Below the pieces are notes generated by a model, which was given only the letters and a program-made list of their open reading frames with translations, searched no databases and was not told the DNA's origin. From Promethearchaeota archaeon (lineage in GTDB: Archaea; Asgardarchaeota; Lokiarchaeia; Sigyniarchaeales; SOKP01), in contig JALGVJ010000035.1 of NCBI GenBank assembly GCA_029838195.1, positions 1 through 37,536 of the forward strand: 37,536 nucleotides of DNA, read 5' to 3'. Made by a program: the position numbers and the translations under genes. This document shows positions 8,169 through 15,369 of the stretch, piece after piece (position 1 is the first letter of the stretch; each line of letters starts with the position of its first letter).

Positions 8169-9749
8169 TTAAAAAGTGTTCAGAATATCATTGCGTCGCG
8201 AAACGAATAATTGATAAAACCACTCAATTATGTATTGATAAAAAAATCTCTCTTTTAATACGTCATAGTGCGACTTACCTCGCAAGCTAGTTAATTTAGC
8301 AACATCCTCAGCTTTAATTTTTCCTTCTAAGATTAAATTCATTCTACACTTAAATTGATCCACTAAATTTATTGGCCTGAGAATGATCGTAATGGCATCC
8401 GAAATCTTTTTCATCAATACATCGAGTTCCTCCAAGATTTCCTCCCGAATGGCTTCTCCCTCTTCCCATAAATAATTTTTTATCTCTTTAAGTATTTCGC
8501 CCCTCCTGTAGATCGTAATCCTTTCTTTATCATTTAAAATTTCAAGCAAATACGTGTTTATCTTTTCTATAACTGAAGGGGGCATGTTAAACTTCATGAG
8601 TTCTTTCCTCAATCGGTTTAGAAATTGCATTTTTAAGAATTGCTTGTATTGAACGATAATGGCATCATTTTCGCGGCGATCTGAGCAAATTTCCACGAGC
8701 TCCCCTCTTGGCGTGCTATATGTAAATCCATGCCCTTGAGGACCAAGCCCACCTAGAAGCACCATGGATATGCATAAAAAATTATAGTTTTTACATGAGA
8801 TAATCTTTTTATAATTTTTCCTCAAATTTAAGGGAGAAATGAGATGACACTTATATTCAGAATTTTTAATTTCGAGTTGAAACATTGAAAATCTTCTATA
8901 TTCATGCTCAACTTCAAACTCAACAAAATCCTCTTCATTCTTTAATAACTTTTCCTTGTTATTAATATTCCATTTCGATTCTAATTTTTTCTTTTGATAA
9001 TAATCCTTGAATTCTTCAATGAATTTTTTAATAGAACCCAGATTCTTGACGCTTAATCCGTAGATTGCATATTGATTAAAAAAGATCTCCTTCACGTAAT
9101 GAATTAAAGCATGAGGCTCCGGAAAATAGGGATTGGGATTATGAATGAAAAAATCATATAATAGGCCGGGTAGCTCTTTTCTTACATGATAGATGAGAAA
9201 ATCGGATACATTGTCAAATAAATCTTTTAAATTAGCCATGAATAACGGATCTTTTTTAAGCTCTTGAATTATTTTCATGTCATTCTCCGTTACCTTCTTC
9301 TCTAAGAGCCCAAATTTATTATAAAAGCGAATGATATCAATTATATCCCCTAATCGATCTGTTTGATAAGATTCACTCACGTCTATTAAACAATCTCTAA
9401 TGTTTTCCGATAGAATCTTCAAGCGATTTAGAATCTTATCTGGAGCCAAGAAAATATTAAAATTGCTAGCAATTTTCAATAAATCCTCAAAAAATTCAAA
9501 TTCATTCTCACTTAAACATTTTGACAAGAACTCATGAAATGTAATTTCAAACGCTTCTCTAATCTCTAAATTGCCTGGAAATTCAAGAAAATAAAGCACG
9601 TCCTCCCGTTTTAAATCATCAAGTAAAAGCTGAAAATACTTAAAATTTCCTGTATTAAGTGTCTCTTTCATTAATTTCACTATACACTCCTGAAATAATA
9701 CCTTCTCTTGAGGACTCTTTAAATGGCTTTCTGAAAATATTTTTAGCAA
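8169..9749 (-). CDS. Protein of unknown function, mostly alpha-helical
   Basis: I do not recognise this 526-residue protein. The first 240 residues are rich in Leu, Phe, Glu and Lys and look like packed helices. A glycine-rich turn GGLGPQGHGFTYSTPRGE (about 348-365) stands out as the one conserved-looking motif and may form a ligand site or a tight loop. The C-terminal 150 residues are again helical and highly charged. There are no membrane segments. The frame opens at TTG (9749); no ATG or GTG lies between it and the upstream in-frame stop, so a TTG start is the only standard choice. It shares strand with the neighbouring Roadblock and AIR-synthase genes, but gaps of 105-208 bases argue against a tight operon. 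Confidence 0.6.
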   Translation of the reverse strand: MLKIFSESHLKSPQEKVLFQECIVKLMKETLNTGNFKYFQLLLDDLKREDVLYFLEFPGNLEIREAFEITFHEFLSKCLSENEFEFFEDLLKIASNFNIFLAPDKILNRLKILSENIRDCLIDVSESYQTDRLGDIIDIIRFYNKFGLLEKKVTENDMKIIQELKKDPLFMANLKDLFDNVSDFLIYHVRKELPGLLYDFFIHNPNPYFPEPHALIHYVKEIFFNQYAIYGLSVKNLGSIKKFIEEFKDYYQKKKLESKWNINNKEKLLKNEEDFVEFEVEHEYRRFSMFQLEIKNSEYKCHLISPLNLRKNYKKIISCKNYNFLCISMVLLGGLGPQGHGFTYSTPRGELVEICSDRRENDAIIVQYKQFLKMQFLNRLRKELMKFNMPPSVIEKINTYLLEILNDKERITIYRRGEILKEIKNYLWEEGEAIREEILEELDVLMKKISDAITIILRPINLVDQFKCRMNLILEGKIKAEDVAKLTSLRGKSHYDVLKERFFYQYIIEWFYQLFVSRRNDILNTF

Positions 9750-9957
9750 ATTTATTTTTTCTGCCCGAAGATCCCTTCTTATCTTCGAAATGATTTTGTC
9801 TTACTTGCTATTAGGCATCAAAAATGATCGATCCAATCTGAATACTTGTATCTTTCCCTATATTTTAAAAATTCAATAATAATAAAAAATCATTCATCGC
9901 TCCTGAATTACAGGCTACTCGCAAAAATCATGAGCAAACATGATCAAGAAGCTTGAA

Positions 9958-10329
9958 TTAATCTAATAATTCTGCAATCCGCTTACTAACACTTTGAATA
10001 TTCAAAAAAACCATTCCAAGGCTGGCGTTGGATTTTGCGAGCGTGCAAAGAATTGCGTTGTTTCCGGCGCGAGAAAGGATTATAAGGCCCTCATTTCCTT
10101 CAATAAGTATGCGTTTTAATTGACCCCGATTTAGTTCTTCCACAGCCCTCTCCGAAACACTTAAAATCGCAGCACTCATGGCAGAAACAATCCCTTCATT
10201 GCTGTTTTGACTAAGAACAGAACAAATGGGAAGTCCTTGTACGCTAACTATTGCACTGCCTTGAATATCCGAATTTACCGCTTCAAGCTGTTTTAGCATT
10301 TCCATCAATTCGGAGATGTTCTCGCTCAA
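9958..10329 (-). CDS. Roadblock/LC7 (MglB-like) domain protein
   Basis: This 123-residue protein is a single Roadblock/LC7 domain, the fold of MglB, dynein light chain LC7 and the Ragulator subunits. These proteins dimerise and act as scaffolds or GTPase-activating partners for small GTPases. The expected pattern is present: an N-terminal helix, the strand-turn AIVSVQGLPI (about 26-35), the central helix with VSAMSAAILSVSERA (about 48-62) and the strands ILIEGNEGLIIL and NAILCTLAK. Asgard genomes carry many such genes together with many small GTPases; no GTPase lies in this window. The frame starts at TTG (10329); an ATG eight codons in would also leave the domain whole. It diverges from map across a TATA-rich gap. 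Confidence 0.82.
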   Translation of the reverse strand: MSENISELMEMLKQLEAVNSDIQGSAIVSVQGLPICSVLSQNSNEGIVSAMSAAILSVSERAVEELNRGQLKRILIEGNEGLIILSRAGNNAILCTLAKSNASLGMVFLNIQSVSKRIAELLD

Positions 10330-10360
10330 GTTAATCCAACTATGGTTAGGAGTAGCCGAA

Positions 10361-10400
10361 TTTATATATAATAATTTAATGATGTTATATATTTTTATAT
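10361..10400. promoter_or_regulatory. Divergent TATA-rich promoter region between Roadblock gene and map
   Basis: The 136-base gap between two divergent genes contains TTTATATATAATAA (10361-10374) and GTTATATATTTTTATATTTAA (10384-10404). Read on the minus strand, the first is a good archaeal TATA box 32 or more bases before the TTG of the Roadblock gene; the second suits map on the plus strand. The call rests on position and composition only. Confidence 0.45.
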
Positions 10401-10465
10401 TTAATTTATCTCTATTAAATTTTTATTAGTTATTAATTTTTATTAGTTTTCATGTAACTAATTTA

Positions 10466-11428
10466 ATGAGTAAGAAAAATTCTAAAGAAGAAGAAAAGAA
10501 AGAGACGGAAGAAGAAGCAGAAGAAAAGCGAATAAAAATTGAATCTTTAAGAAAAGCAGGAGAAATTGCGAAGCAAGTAAAACAAGAATTAAAACCAAGC
10601 ATTAAAATTGGTGCTAAGGCACGAGAGATCATCTTAATGGCAGAGTCAAAGATAAAGGAATTAGGAGGAGCTTGTGCATTTCCTGTTAACTTGAGCGTGA
10701 ACAATGTCGCTGCTCATTATACATCTCCCTTGAAAGATGATAACTTGATCCTTCAAGAGGGAGATATTGTAAAAATCGATCTGGGGGTTCATGTGGAAGG
10801 TTGGTTAGTGGATACGGCATTTACGGTGAGCTTTAATGATTCTGAGAGAGCAGAGAATATCATTCAAGCCACGCAAGTGGCTCTTGAGGCTGCAAAAATG
10901 ATGGCAAAACCCGGAGTGAATACCCAAAAAATTGGAAAAAAAATCGAAGAGATCGTAAAAGGGTTCAATTACAATCCCATTAAAGAATTAGGAGGGCATC
11001 AAATAGAACGGTGGGTGGTTCATGGTACGAAACCTTTACCGGATCTAGGAAATCAAGGAGGTGCTTTAATGGAAGAAGGCGACATTTTCGGGGTGGAAAT
11101 TTTTGCCTCTACGGGCTTAGGATCCATTCATAGGACGAATGCCGCCTACATTTATGAGTTGAATCCCCTCGTGGGGAGAGTACCCTTGCGGAGAAAAAAT
11201 TCCAAGAAACTTTTGGGTTTCATAAATAAGAACTATAAGACATTACCTTTTGCTGAGAGATGGTTGGCAGAAGAATTTGAATTCGGGCTGACATTTGGTT
11301 TACAAGAATTAATTCAACAAGGAAAACTCAGGCCTCATTATGTATTAGTAGAAAAAAAAGGAGAACTTGTAGCTCAATCCGAAGAAACTATTCTGATCAC
11401 GAGTGATGGATACGAGCAGCTCACGTAA
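10466..11428 (+). CDS. map: Methionine aminopeptidase, type 2
   Basis: The enzyme removes the initiator methionine from new proteins. All key residues of the type 2 (archaeal/eukaryotic) pita-bread fold are visible: H84 in AAHYTSP, metal ligands D105 and D116 (KIDLGVHVEGWLVDTAFT), H178 in GGHQIERW, H186, E211 in VEIFAS and E306 in QSEET. The spacings between these residues agree closely with the Pyrococcus furiosus enzyme. The 320 residues include a lysine/glutamate-rich N-terminal tail of about 22 residues that archaeal enzymes usually lack; eukaryotic MetAP2 has a much longer charged tail that binds ribosomes and eIF2, so this short one may be a modest parallel. The GT4 glycosyltransferase gene follows 32 bases downstream. 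Confidence 0.96.
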   Translation: MSKKNSKEEEKKETEEEAEEKRIKIESLRKAGEIAKQVKQELKPSIKIGAKAREIILMAESKIKELGGACAFPVNLSVNNVAAHYTSPLKDDNLILQEGDIVKIDLGVHVEGWLVDTAFTVSFNDSERAENIIQATQVALEAAKMMAKPGVNTQKIGKKIEEIVKGFNYNPIKELGGHQIERWVVHGTKPLPDLGNQGGALMEEGDIFGVEIFASTGLGSIHRTNAAYIYELNPLVGRVPLRRKNSKKLLGFINKNYKTLPFAERWLAEEFEFGLTFGLQELIQQGKLRPHYVLVEKKGELVAQSEETILITSDGYEQLT

Positions 11429-11460
11429 AATGAAAAATGATCAATATATCGTGGAAATGA

Positions 11461-12573
11461 ATGGATAAATTAAAAATATGTCTTATTTCATTAACCATAA
11501 GTCCTGATATCCAAGATGGGAGTGCTAAATTTTTCCGTGGTATTTTCAATTATTTGAAATCCAAGCATCATGAAGTGCAATTAATAACGGGTTTGTGGAA
11601 TCATGAACTTCATGAGGAGTATCTTTACCAAATAAAAGTTATAAAAAAGAGTTATTTATGGGCACCTCAATTTATTTTCAAGACCTTGCAATTCATACAA
11701 AAAGCTAACTCATTTGATATTATTCATTGTAATGGTCCAAAAGGAGCTCTTCCTTTATTATTTAGGAAGTCCCCACGATTTATTTCGACGATTCATGATC
11801 TTGGCCCCATCGAAACTCGATTATCATCAATTTCCTTGGAAAAATTCCTGATTCAGCAAGTTATTCATAAATCGACATTTATAACGACATGTTCAAAATT
11901 CATAAAAGAAGAAATTACACGATACTTTCCTGATGTAGAAAAATCAAAAATATATAACTTATATTCTGCTATAGAGGAGAAATTTCGCCCACATCCTCAA
12001 GAAGCTAAAAAATTAAAGGAGAAACTGCAAATTGATGGTCCAATATTATTATATATTGGACGCATCACCCAATATAAGGGAATCGAAGATTTAATTAAAG
12101 CCTATACCCTTGTAAAACAAAAAATAAAAAATGTTACTTTAGTGATTGGCGGTGTACCTGATTTTTCGATGGAAAAAATGTATCATCAGTGGAAGAAAAA
12201 ATACGAGGATATTCACTTTGTGGGGAAAGTTCCGGATTATCAACTTCCTTGGTATTATTCCATGGGAGATCTTTTTATAACTTGTTCTATAGCTGGCGAG
12301 GGCTTTGGGCTAACTCCAATTGAGGCAATTGCTTGCGGAAACCCGGTTATTTGTACTTCTTTGAGAACTTACATAGAAGTATTAAGGGATAATGCTATCT
12401 ATGTGGAGCCTCGCCATCCCAAGCAATTAGCTGAACGCATTGTTGATTTATTGGAGAATAAGGATAAAAGAATAAAATTAGTCAATAAAGCTCGGCAGTT
12501 TATTACCCGTTATACTTGGAAGTCCGTGGGAGAGAAACTTGAAAAAGTATATGAATTATTCTTGAATCCGTGA
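11461..12573 (+). CDS. Glycosyltransferase family 4 (GT-B fold)
   Basis: This is a retaining glycosyltransferase that moves a sugar from a nucleotide-sugar donor onto a glycan or lipid acceptor. The 370 residues show the two-domain GT-B plan. The N-terminal acceptor domain contains DIIHCNGP (about 86-93). The C-terminal donor domain contains LLYIGRITQYKGIEDLI with R201 and K206, which contact the donor phosphates. The EX7E motif is E280-GFGLTPI-E288 in GEGFGLTPIEAIACGNPV. There are no membrane segments, so it likely acts on the cytoplasmic face of the membrane. It ends 12 bases from the convergent DUF354 gene, and with that gene and the acyltransferase beyond it forms a small sugar-modification group. 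Donor and acceptor cannot be read from the sequence. Confidence 0.9.
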   Translation: MDKLKICLISLTISPDIQDGSAKFFRGIFNYLKSKHHEVQLITGLWNHELHEEYLYQIKVIKKSYLWAPQFIFKTLQFIQKANSFDIIHCNGPKGALPLLFRKSPRFISTIHDLGPIETRLSSISLEKFLIQQVIHKSTFITTCSKFIKEEITRYFPDVEKSKIYNLYSAIEEKFRPHPQEAKKLKEKLQIDGPILLYIGRITQYKGIEDLIKAYTLVKQKIKNVTLVIGGVPDFSMEKMYHQWKKKYEDIHFVGKVPDYQLPWYYSMGDLFITCSIAGEGFGLTPIEAIACGNPVICTSLRTYIEVLRDNAIYVEPRHPKQLAERIVDLLENKDKRIKLVNKARQFITRYTWKSVGEKLEKVYELFLNP

Positions 12574-12585
12574 AATTTAACGGGG

Positions 12586-13686
12586 TTATTCCCCCGTTAG
12601 CTTCTTTTTTATCACGTCGAAACATAAGAAATTTGGATTTTCATATTTTCGTATTTCTTTCTGAAAATTTGACTGTTCTGCTTCACTGATAGGATTTTTA
12701 GAGAGAATTTCTAGGGCGTGAGAGATTATTACTTTAGGTTCTTTAATATGGGCAAGAGGATATCCATTATTTATTAAAAAACGTTCTTGAGGAGCCGTAT
12801 CTCCTGGAAAAAATTCAATGCAGGGCGTATTCATTAGGCTTGCTTCCCGAACGAGCGTCCCTCCTCCACTAATTACTAAGGCGGCATGAAAGCATAAATC
12901 AAGCATGCTAGGAAAAAATTGCGTTATTATAACTTTATTGAGAAAATTTTTTAATTCTGCTTTCAAATATTTCTCTTGCTCTTTATTCCTTGCTATGATC
13001 AGATAATTGAGGTCAGGATGATGTTCATATATTTTGGGTAAAATTTCACTTATTAAACTCGTGTTAGGACTCAATTCTTTTAAAAAATAACTTGCTTGGG
13101 AAGGCTCCGTTCTCAAGATAATATATTTTTTTCTTTTTAAATTAAATCTTTTAAGAACCCTTGAATTGGGCACGTAATCCCAGAGCCAAGCAATTTCATC
13201 AATACCATTATAGGGTAAAAGCTTTTCCTTGGATGCTCCTAAATCCAAATACCATTGAATGGGCACGCAGCTTGGAATTAAAATGGTATCTAAAATGGGC
13301 AGAATCAATTTACAAACGGCTTGATTTCGTGGCTCATCATTAAATCCCACGGAAGGGATGTTTAATCCAAAAGCCAATCGCGCACCTTCCACGGAGGAAA
13401 AAGTTAAAAAGAAGTCGGGGTTAAAAGATGTAACCATGGGAAATAATTTTACGAGACGATGAATGTATGCTTGTAATTTATTTTTTAAGGAAGCTCCGCC
13501 GTGTTTTCCTACTTTTTTATATTCTATATTAAAATGATTTAAAATCTGAAGAGTCGCATCATAATCTCTTGCAGTAATCAATAACTTTGCTTTCTCCTCC
13601 TTAAATCTCTTGAATAATGATTGAAACATGACGGCCGTTTTTGGTTCTTCTACATCAATCCAAATTTTTTTCTCTTGTAATGACAT
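12586..13686 (-). CDS. DUF354 protein (GT-B fold, UDP-GlcNAc 2-epimerase-like)
   Basis: DUF354 proteins are archaeal and bacterial relatives of UDP-N-acetylglucosamine 2-epimerase and GT-B glycosyltransferases; none that I know of has a proven reaction. The family start KIWIDVEEPKTAVMF (7-21) is clear, followed by LITARDYDATLQIL, VGKHGGASLKNKLQAY and the donor-domain loop LVISGGGTLVREASLMNTP near residue 275, which resembles the nucleotide-sugar binding loop of MurG and WecB. The 366 residues match the usual length. It sits between a GT4 glycosyltransferase and a hexapeptide acyltransferase, so a role in making or attaching a surface sugar is likely. ATG start at 13686. Confidence 0.85.
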   Translation of the reverse strand: MSLQEKKIWIDVEEPKTAVMFQSLFKRFKEEKAKLLITARDYDATLQILNHFNIEYKKVGKHGGASLKNKLQAYIHRLVKLFPMVTSFNPDFFLTFSSVEGARLAFGLNIPSVGFNDEPRNQAVCKLILPILDTILIPSCVPIQWYLDLGASKEKLLPYNGIDEIAWLWDYVPNSRVLKRFNLKRKKYIILRTEPSQASYFLKELSPNTSLISEILPKIYEHHPDLNYLIIARNKEQEKYLKAELKNFLNKVIITQFFPSMLDLCFHAALVISGGGTLVREASLMNTPCIEFFPGDTAPQERFLINNGYPLAHIKEPKVIISHALEILSKNPISEAEQSNFQKEIRKYENPNFLCFDVIKKKLTGE

Positions 13687-13743
13687 TTTATATTACGACT
13701 GAATAATGAGCTGTATCAAATTAATAATTAATGTTTTTATCCT

Positions 13744-14508
13744 TTATTTCCAATTAACCGGTTTTTTCCTCAACAATTTCGCAGGATTTCCTACTAAGAT
13801 CTCATTTTTCTCACTGGGTTTGGTTACAATGGCTCCAGCACCCACCATCATGCCCTCTCCTAATTGGATTCCTGGTAAGATCACGGCATTGGCTCCAATC
13901 GAAACCCCATCCTTTATTACAGGTCCCTTTAATTCCTTGCCTGCTCTTGTCATGTATTTATCATTAGTTTGACACGAACAGGGTCCTAAAAAGACATCGT
14001 TTCCAATTTTGCAATAAAGAGGGATGTATACTCCTGTTTGAATATTAACTCTTGTTCCAATTCGGGTTTCTCCTTCTATTACGGTATTTGTTCCAATTAA
14101 AGCTCTTTCACCAATTTGGGTGTTTTCTCGGATTAATACATTATGTCCCGTTTGACAATAATCCCCTAATGAAACCCCCGAATAAATGATGGTTCCCGAG
14201 CGCAAAATGCTCCCCTTTCCTACATGTACGAGCGGACCTTCATGTTCATGGATTGGTTCTTTCTTCATCGTGATTGAATTAAGAAACGTTCTATTAGGAT
14301 GTCCTATAATACAGTTGGGTCCAATATAAGTTTCTTTTTCAATGAGAGCCTTACCGTAAATCTTCACACCCGAAGAAATGTAAACATTTTCTTGAATGAT
14401 AACTCCTTTTCCGATGATGATGAAATCCTCGAGATATGTACTTTCGTGAACCTCAGCATTCTCATGTATCACGACGGATTTGTTTTTCAAGTTAAAATTT
14501 TTCATCAT
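13744..14508 (-). CDS. Left-handed beta-helix acyltransferase (hexapeptide repeat, N-acetyl sugar type)
   Basis: The 254-residue protein is built of isoleucine-patch hexapeptide repeats from about residue 12 to 235, for example VVIHENAEVHES, IIIGKGVIIQENVYI and VLIRENTQIGERALIG, which wind into a left-handed beta-helix. Trimeric enzymes of this type acetylate amino sugars with acetyl-CoA, as WlbB and PglD do in making diacetylated sugars for surface glycans. The C-terminal GVSIGANAVILPGIQLGEG and GNPAKLLRKK segments are typical of the O- and N-acetyltransferase branch. It may act on the sugar made or moved by the adjacent DUF354 and GT4 proteins; the 57-base gap to DUF354 on the same strand suggests joint transcription. 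Two adjacent ATG codons open the frame. Confidence 0.87.
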   Translation of the reverse strand: MMKNFNLKNKSVVIHENAEVHESTYLEDFIIIGKGVIIQENVYISSGVKIYGKALIEKETYIGPNCIIGHPNRTFLNSITMKKEPIHEHEGPLVHVGKGSILRSGTIIYSGVSLGDYCQTGHNVLIRENTQIGERALIGTNTVIEGETRIGTRVNIQTGVYIPLYCKIGNDVFLGPCSCQTNDKYMTRAGKELKGPVIKDGVSIGANAVILPGIQLGEGMMVGAGAIVTKPSEKNEILVGNPAKLLRKKPVNWK

Positions 14509-14642
14509 GTAACCAATAAATTTAATGTAATAAATACCCCATTATTTAATTAAAATAAATTCTTATCATTTTAGTACATGGTTCCCTTTAACGTGTGAGC
14601 ACCTTAAAAAATTATTCCGTTATAAAATCTTGATTAATAAAT

Positions 14643-14939
14643 TTAAAGTTCCTCGCACGTGCAAGGATTAGTTCCACATTTTATACACTTGGAAGGATAT
14701 TTTGTTTTAAAAGCAGATTCCAAATCAATGTTTAATAAATTTGCTAAAGAACAAGTCCAAGCAAGGATATCAGCAAGCTCTTGAGCTATTTTTTCTGCAT
14801 TTAGATCCTTTTTTTTAATGATATTTGCTACTTCTCCAAGTTCTTCCACCAACCAAACAAAAGTGCCTTGCACTCCCCGCTTTTTATCTTTTTGAAAGTA
14901 GAGTTCATGAATTAGTTCTTGAATTTTAGATAATTTCAT
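14643..14939 (-). CDS. MazG-type nucleotide pyrophosphohydrolase with C-terminal cysteine cluster
   Basis: MazG-fold enzymes hydrolyse nucleoside triphosphates to monophosphates and pyrophosphate and clear unwanted nucleotides. The metal-binding signature is complete: E32-E33-x-x-E36 in VEELGEVAN and E54-x-x-D57 in QELADILAW. The C-terminus adds C85-x-x-C88 and C93-x-C95 (KCIKCGTNPCTCEE), a probable zinc site. I start at the ATG at 14939, giving 98 residues. The frame stays open to 15035, but that longer version would overlap the Sec61beta gene by 41 bases and add a stretch unlike the family. With the shorter start the two genes are 55 bases apart on the same strand. Confidence 0.82.
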   Translation of the reverse strand: MKLSKIQELIHELYFQKDKKRGVQGTFVWLVEELGEVANIIKKKDLNAEKIAQELADILAWTCSLANLLNIDLESAFKTKYPSKCIKCGTNPCTCEEL

Positions 14940-14994
14940 GATTTGCTTTTGGCACTCCTCTTTAAATAGATTTAAAACTATGGAAGCAGATAGA

Positions 14995-15219
14995 TCATGT
15001 TCCCGCCCCCGGAGTAAAAAGCCAAGTAAATACATCCAAATGTGCTAATATAACAATCAATATGAGCAAAGCTGATAATAATACCGTTGTAATGGGCCCT
15101 ACTTTTACTCCAACGGAACTATCTTCAAAAAATCGCATTAATCCAGCGCCCCCCATTGGCATTGGAGCGTTTTTTGTCCTTCTTCTCCTCCTTCTCGAAG
15201 TTCTGCGTCGTGTTGACAT
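14995..15219 (-). CDS. secG: Protein translocase subunit Sec61beta (SecG-type)
   Basis: Sec61beta is the small tail-anchored subunit of the SecYEG/Sec61 protein-conducting channel. The 74 residues show an arginine-rich cytoplasmic tail (4-14), the conserved archaeal/eukaryotic segment GGAGLMRFFEDSSVGVKVGP (23-42) and one membrane helix (about 43-61). The C-terminus extends slightly beyond the helix (DVFTWLFTPGAGT). The gene diverges from the ribophorin I-like gene across 150 bases, a suggestive pairing because the eukaryotic Sec61 channel and oligosaccharyltransferase are physically joined. The MazG gene follows downstream. Confidence 0.93.
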   Translation of the reverse strand: MSTRRRTSRRRRRRTKNAPMPMGGAGLMRFFEDSSVGVKVGPITTVLLSALLILIVILAHLDVFTWLFTPGAGT

Positions 15220-15369
15220 GTTCCATCCAATTAAAATAATATTTGCGTTCTTATAATTTTAATATTTACACCCTTTAAAATTTATTCAATCGGGAAAAAA
15301 ACCTCTAACACTCTAATATTGATAAATTTTTATTAATTTTTTAATTACACTATTTAATTGTAAAAGATT
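15220..15369. promoter_or_regulatory. Shared divergent promoter region of Sec61beta and the ribophorin I-like gene
   Basis: This 150-base A/T-rich gap separates the two divergent start codons and must hold both promoters. Candidate TATA-like stretches are CTTTAAAATTTATT (about 15273-15286) and TTTTTATTAATTTTTTAATTA (about 15327-15347), but the background is so A/T-rich that neither can be fixed. No ribosome-binding site is visible before the GTG at 15370. Confidence 0.35.

Noticed and set aside
14940..15035. Longer N-terminus of the MazG protein
   Set aside because: It would overlap the Sec61beta gene by 41 bases and encode a stretch unlike the family; the ATG at 14939 gives a standard MazG start.
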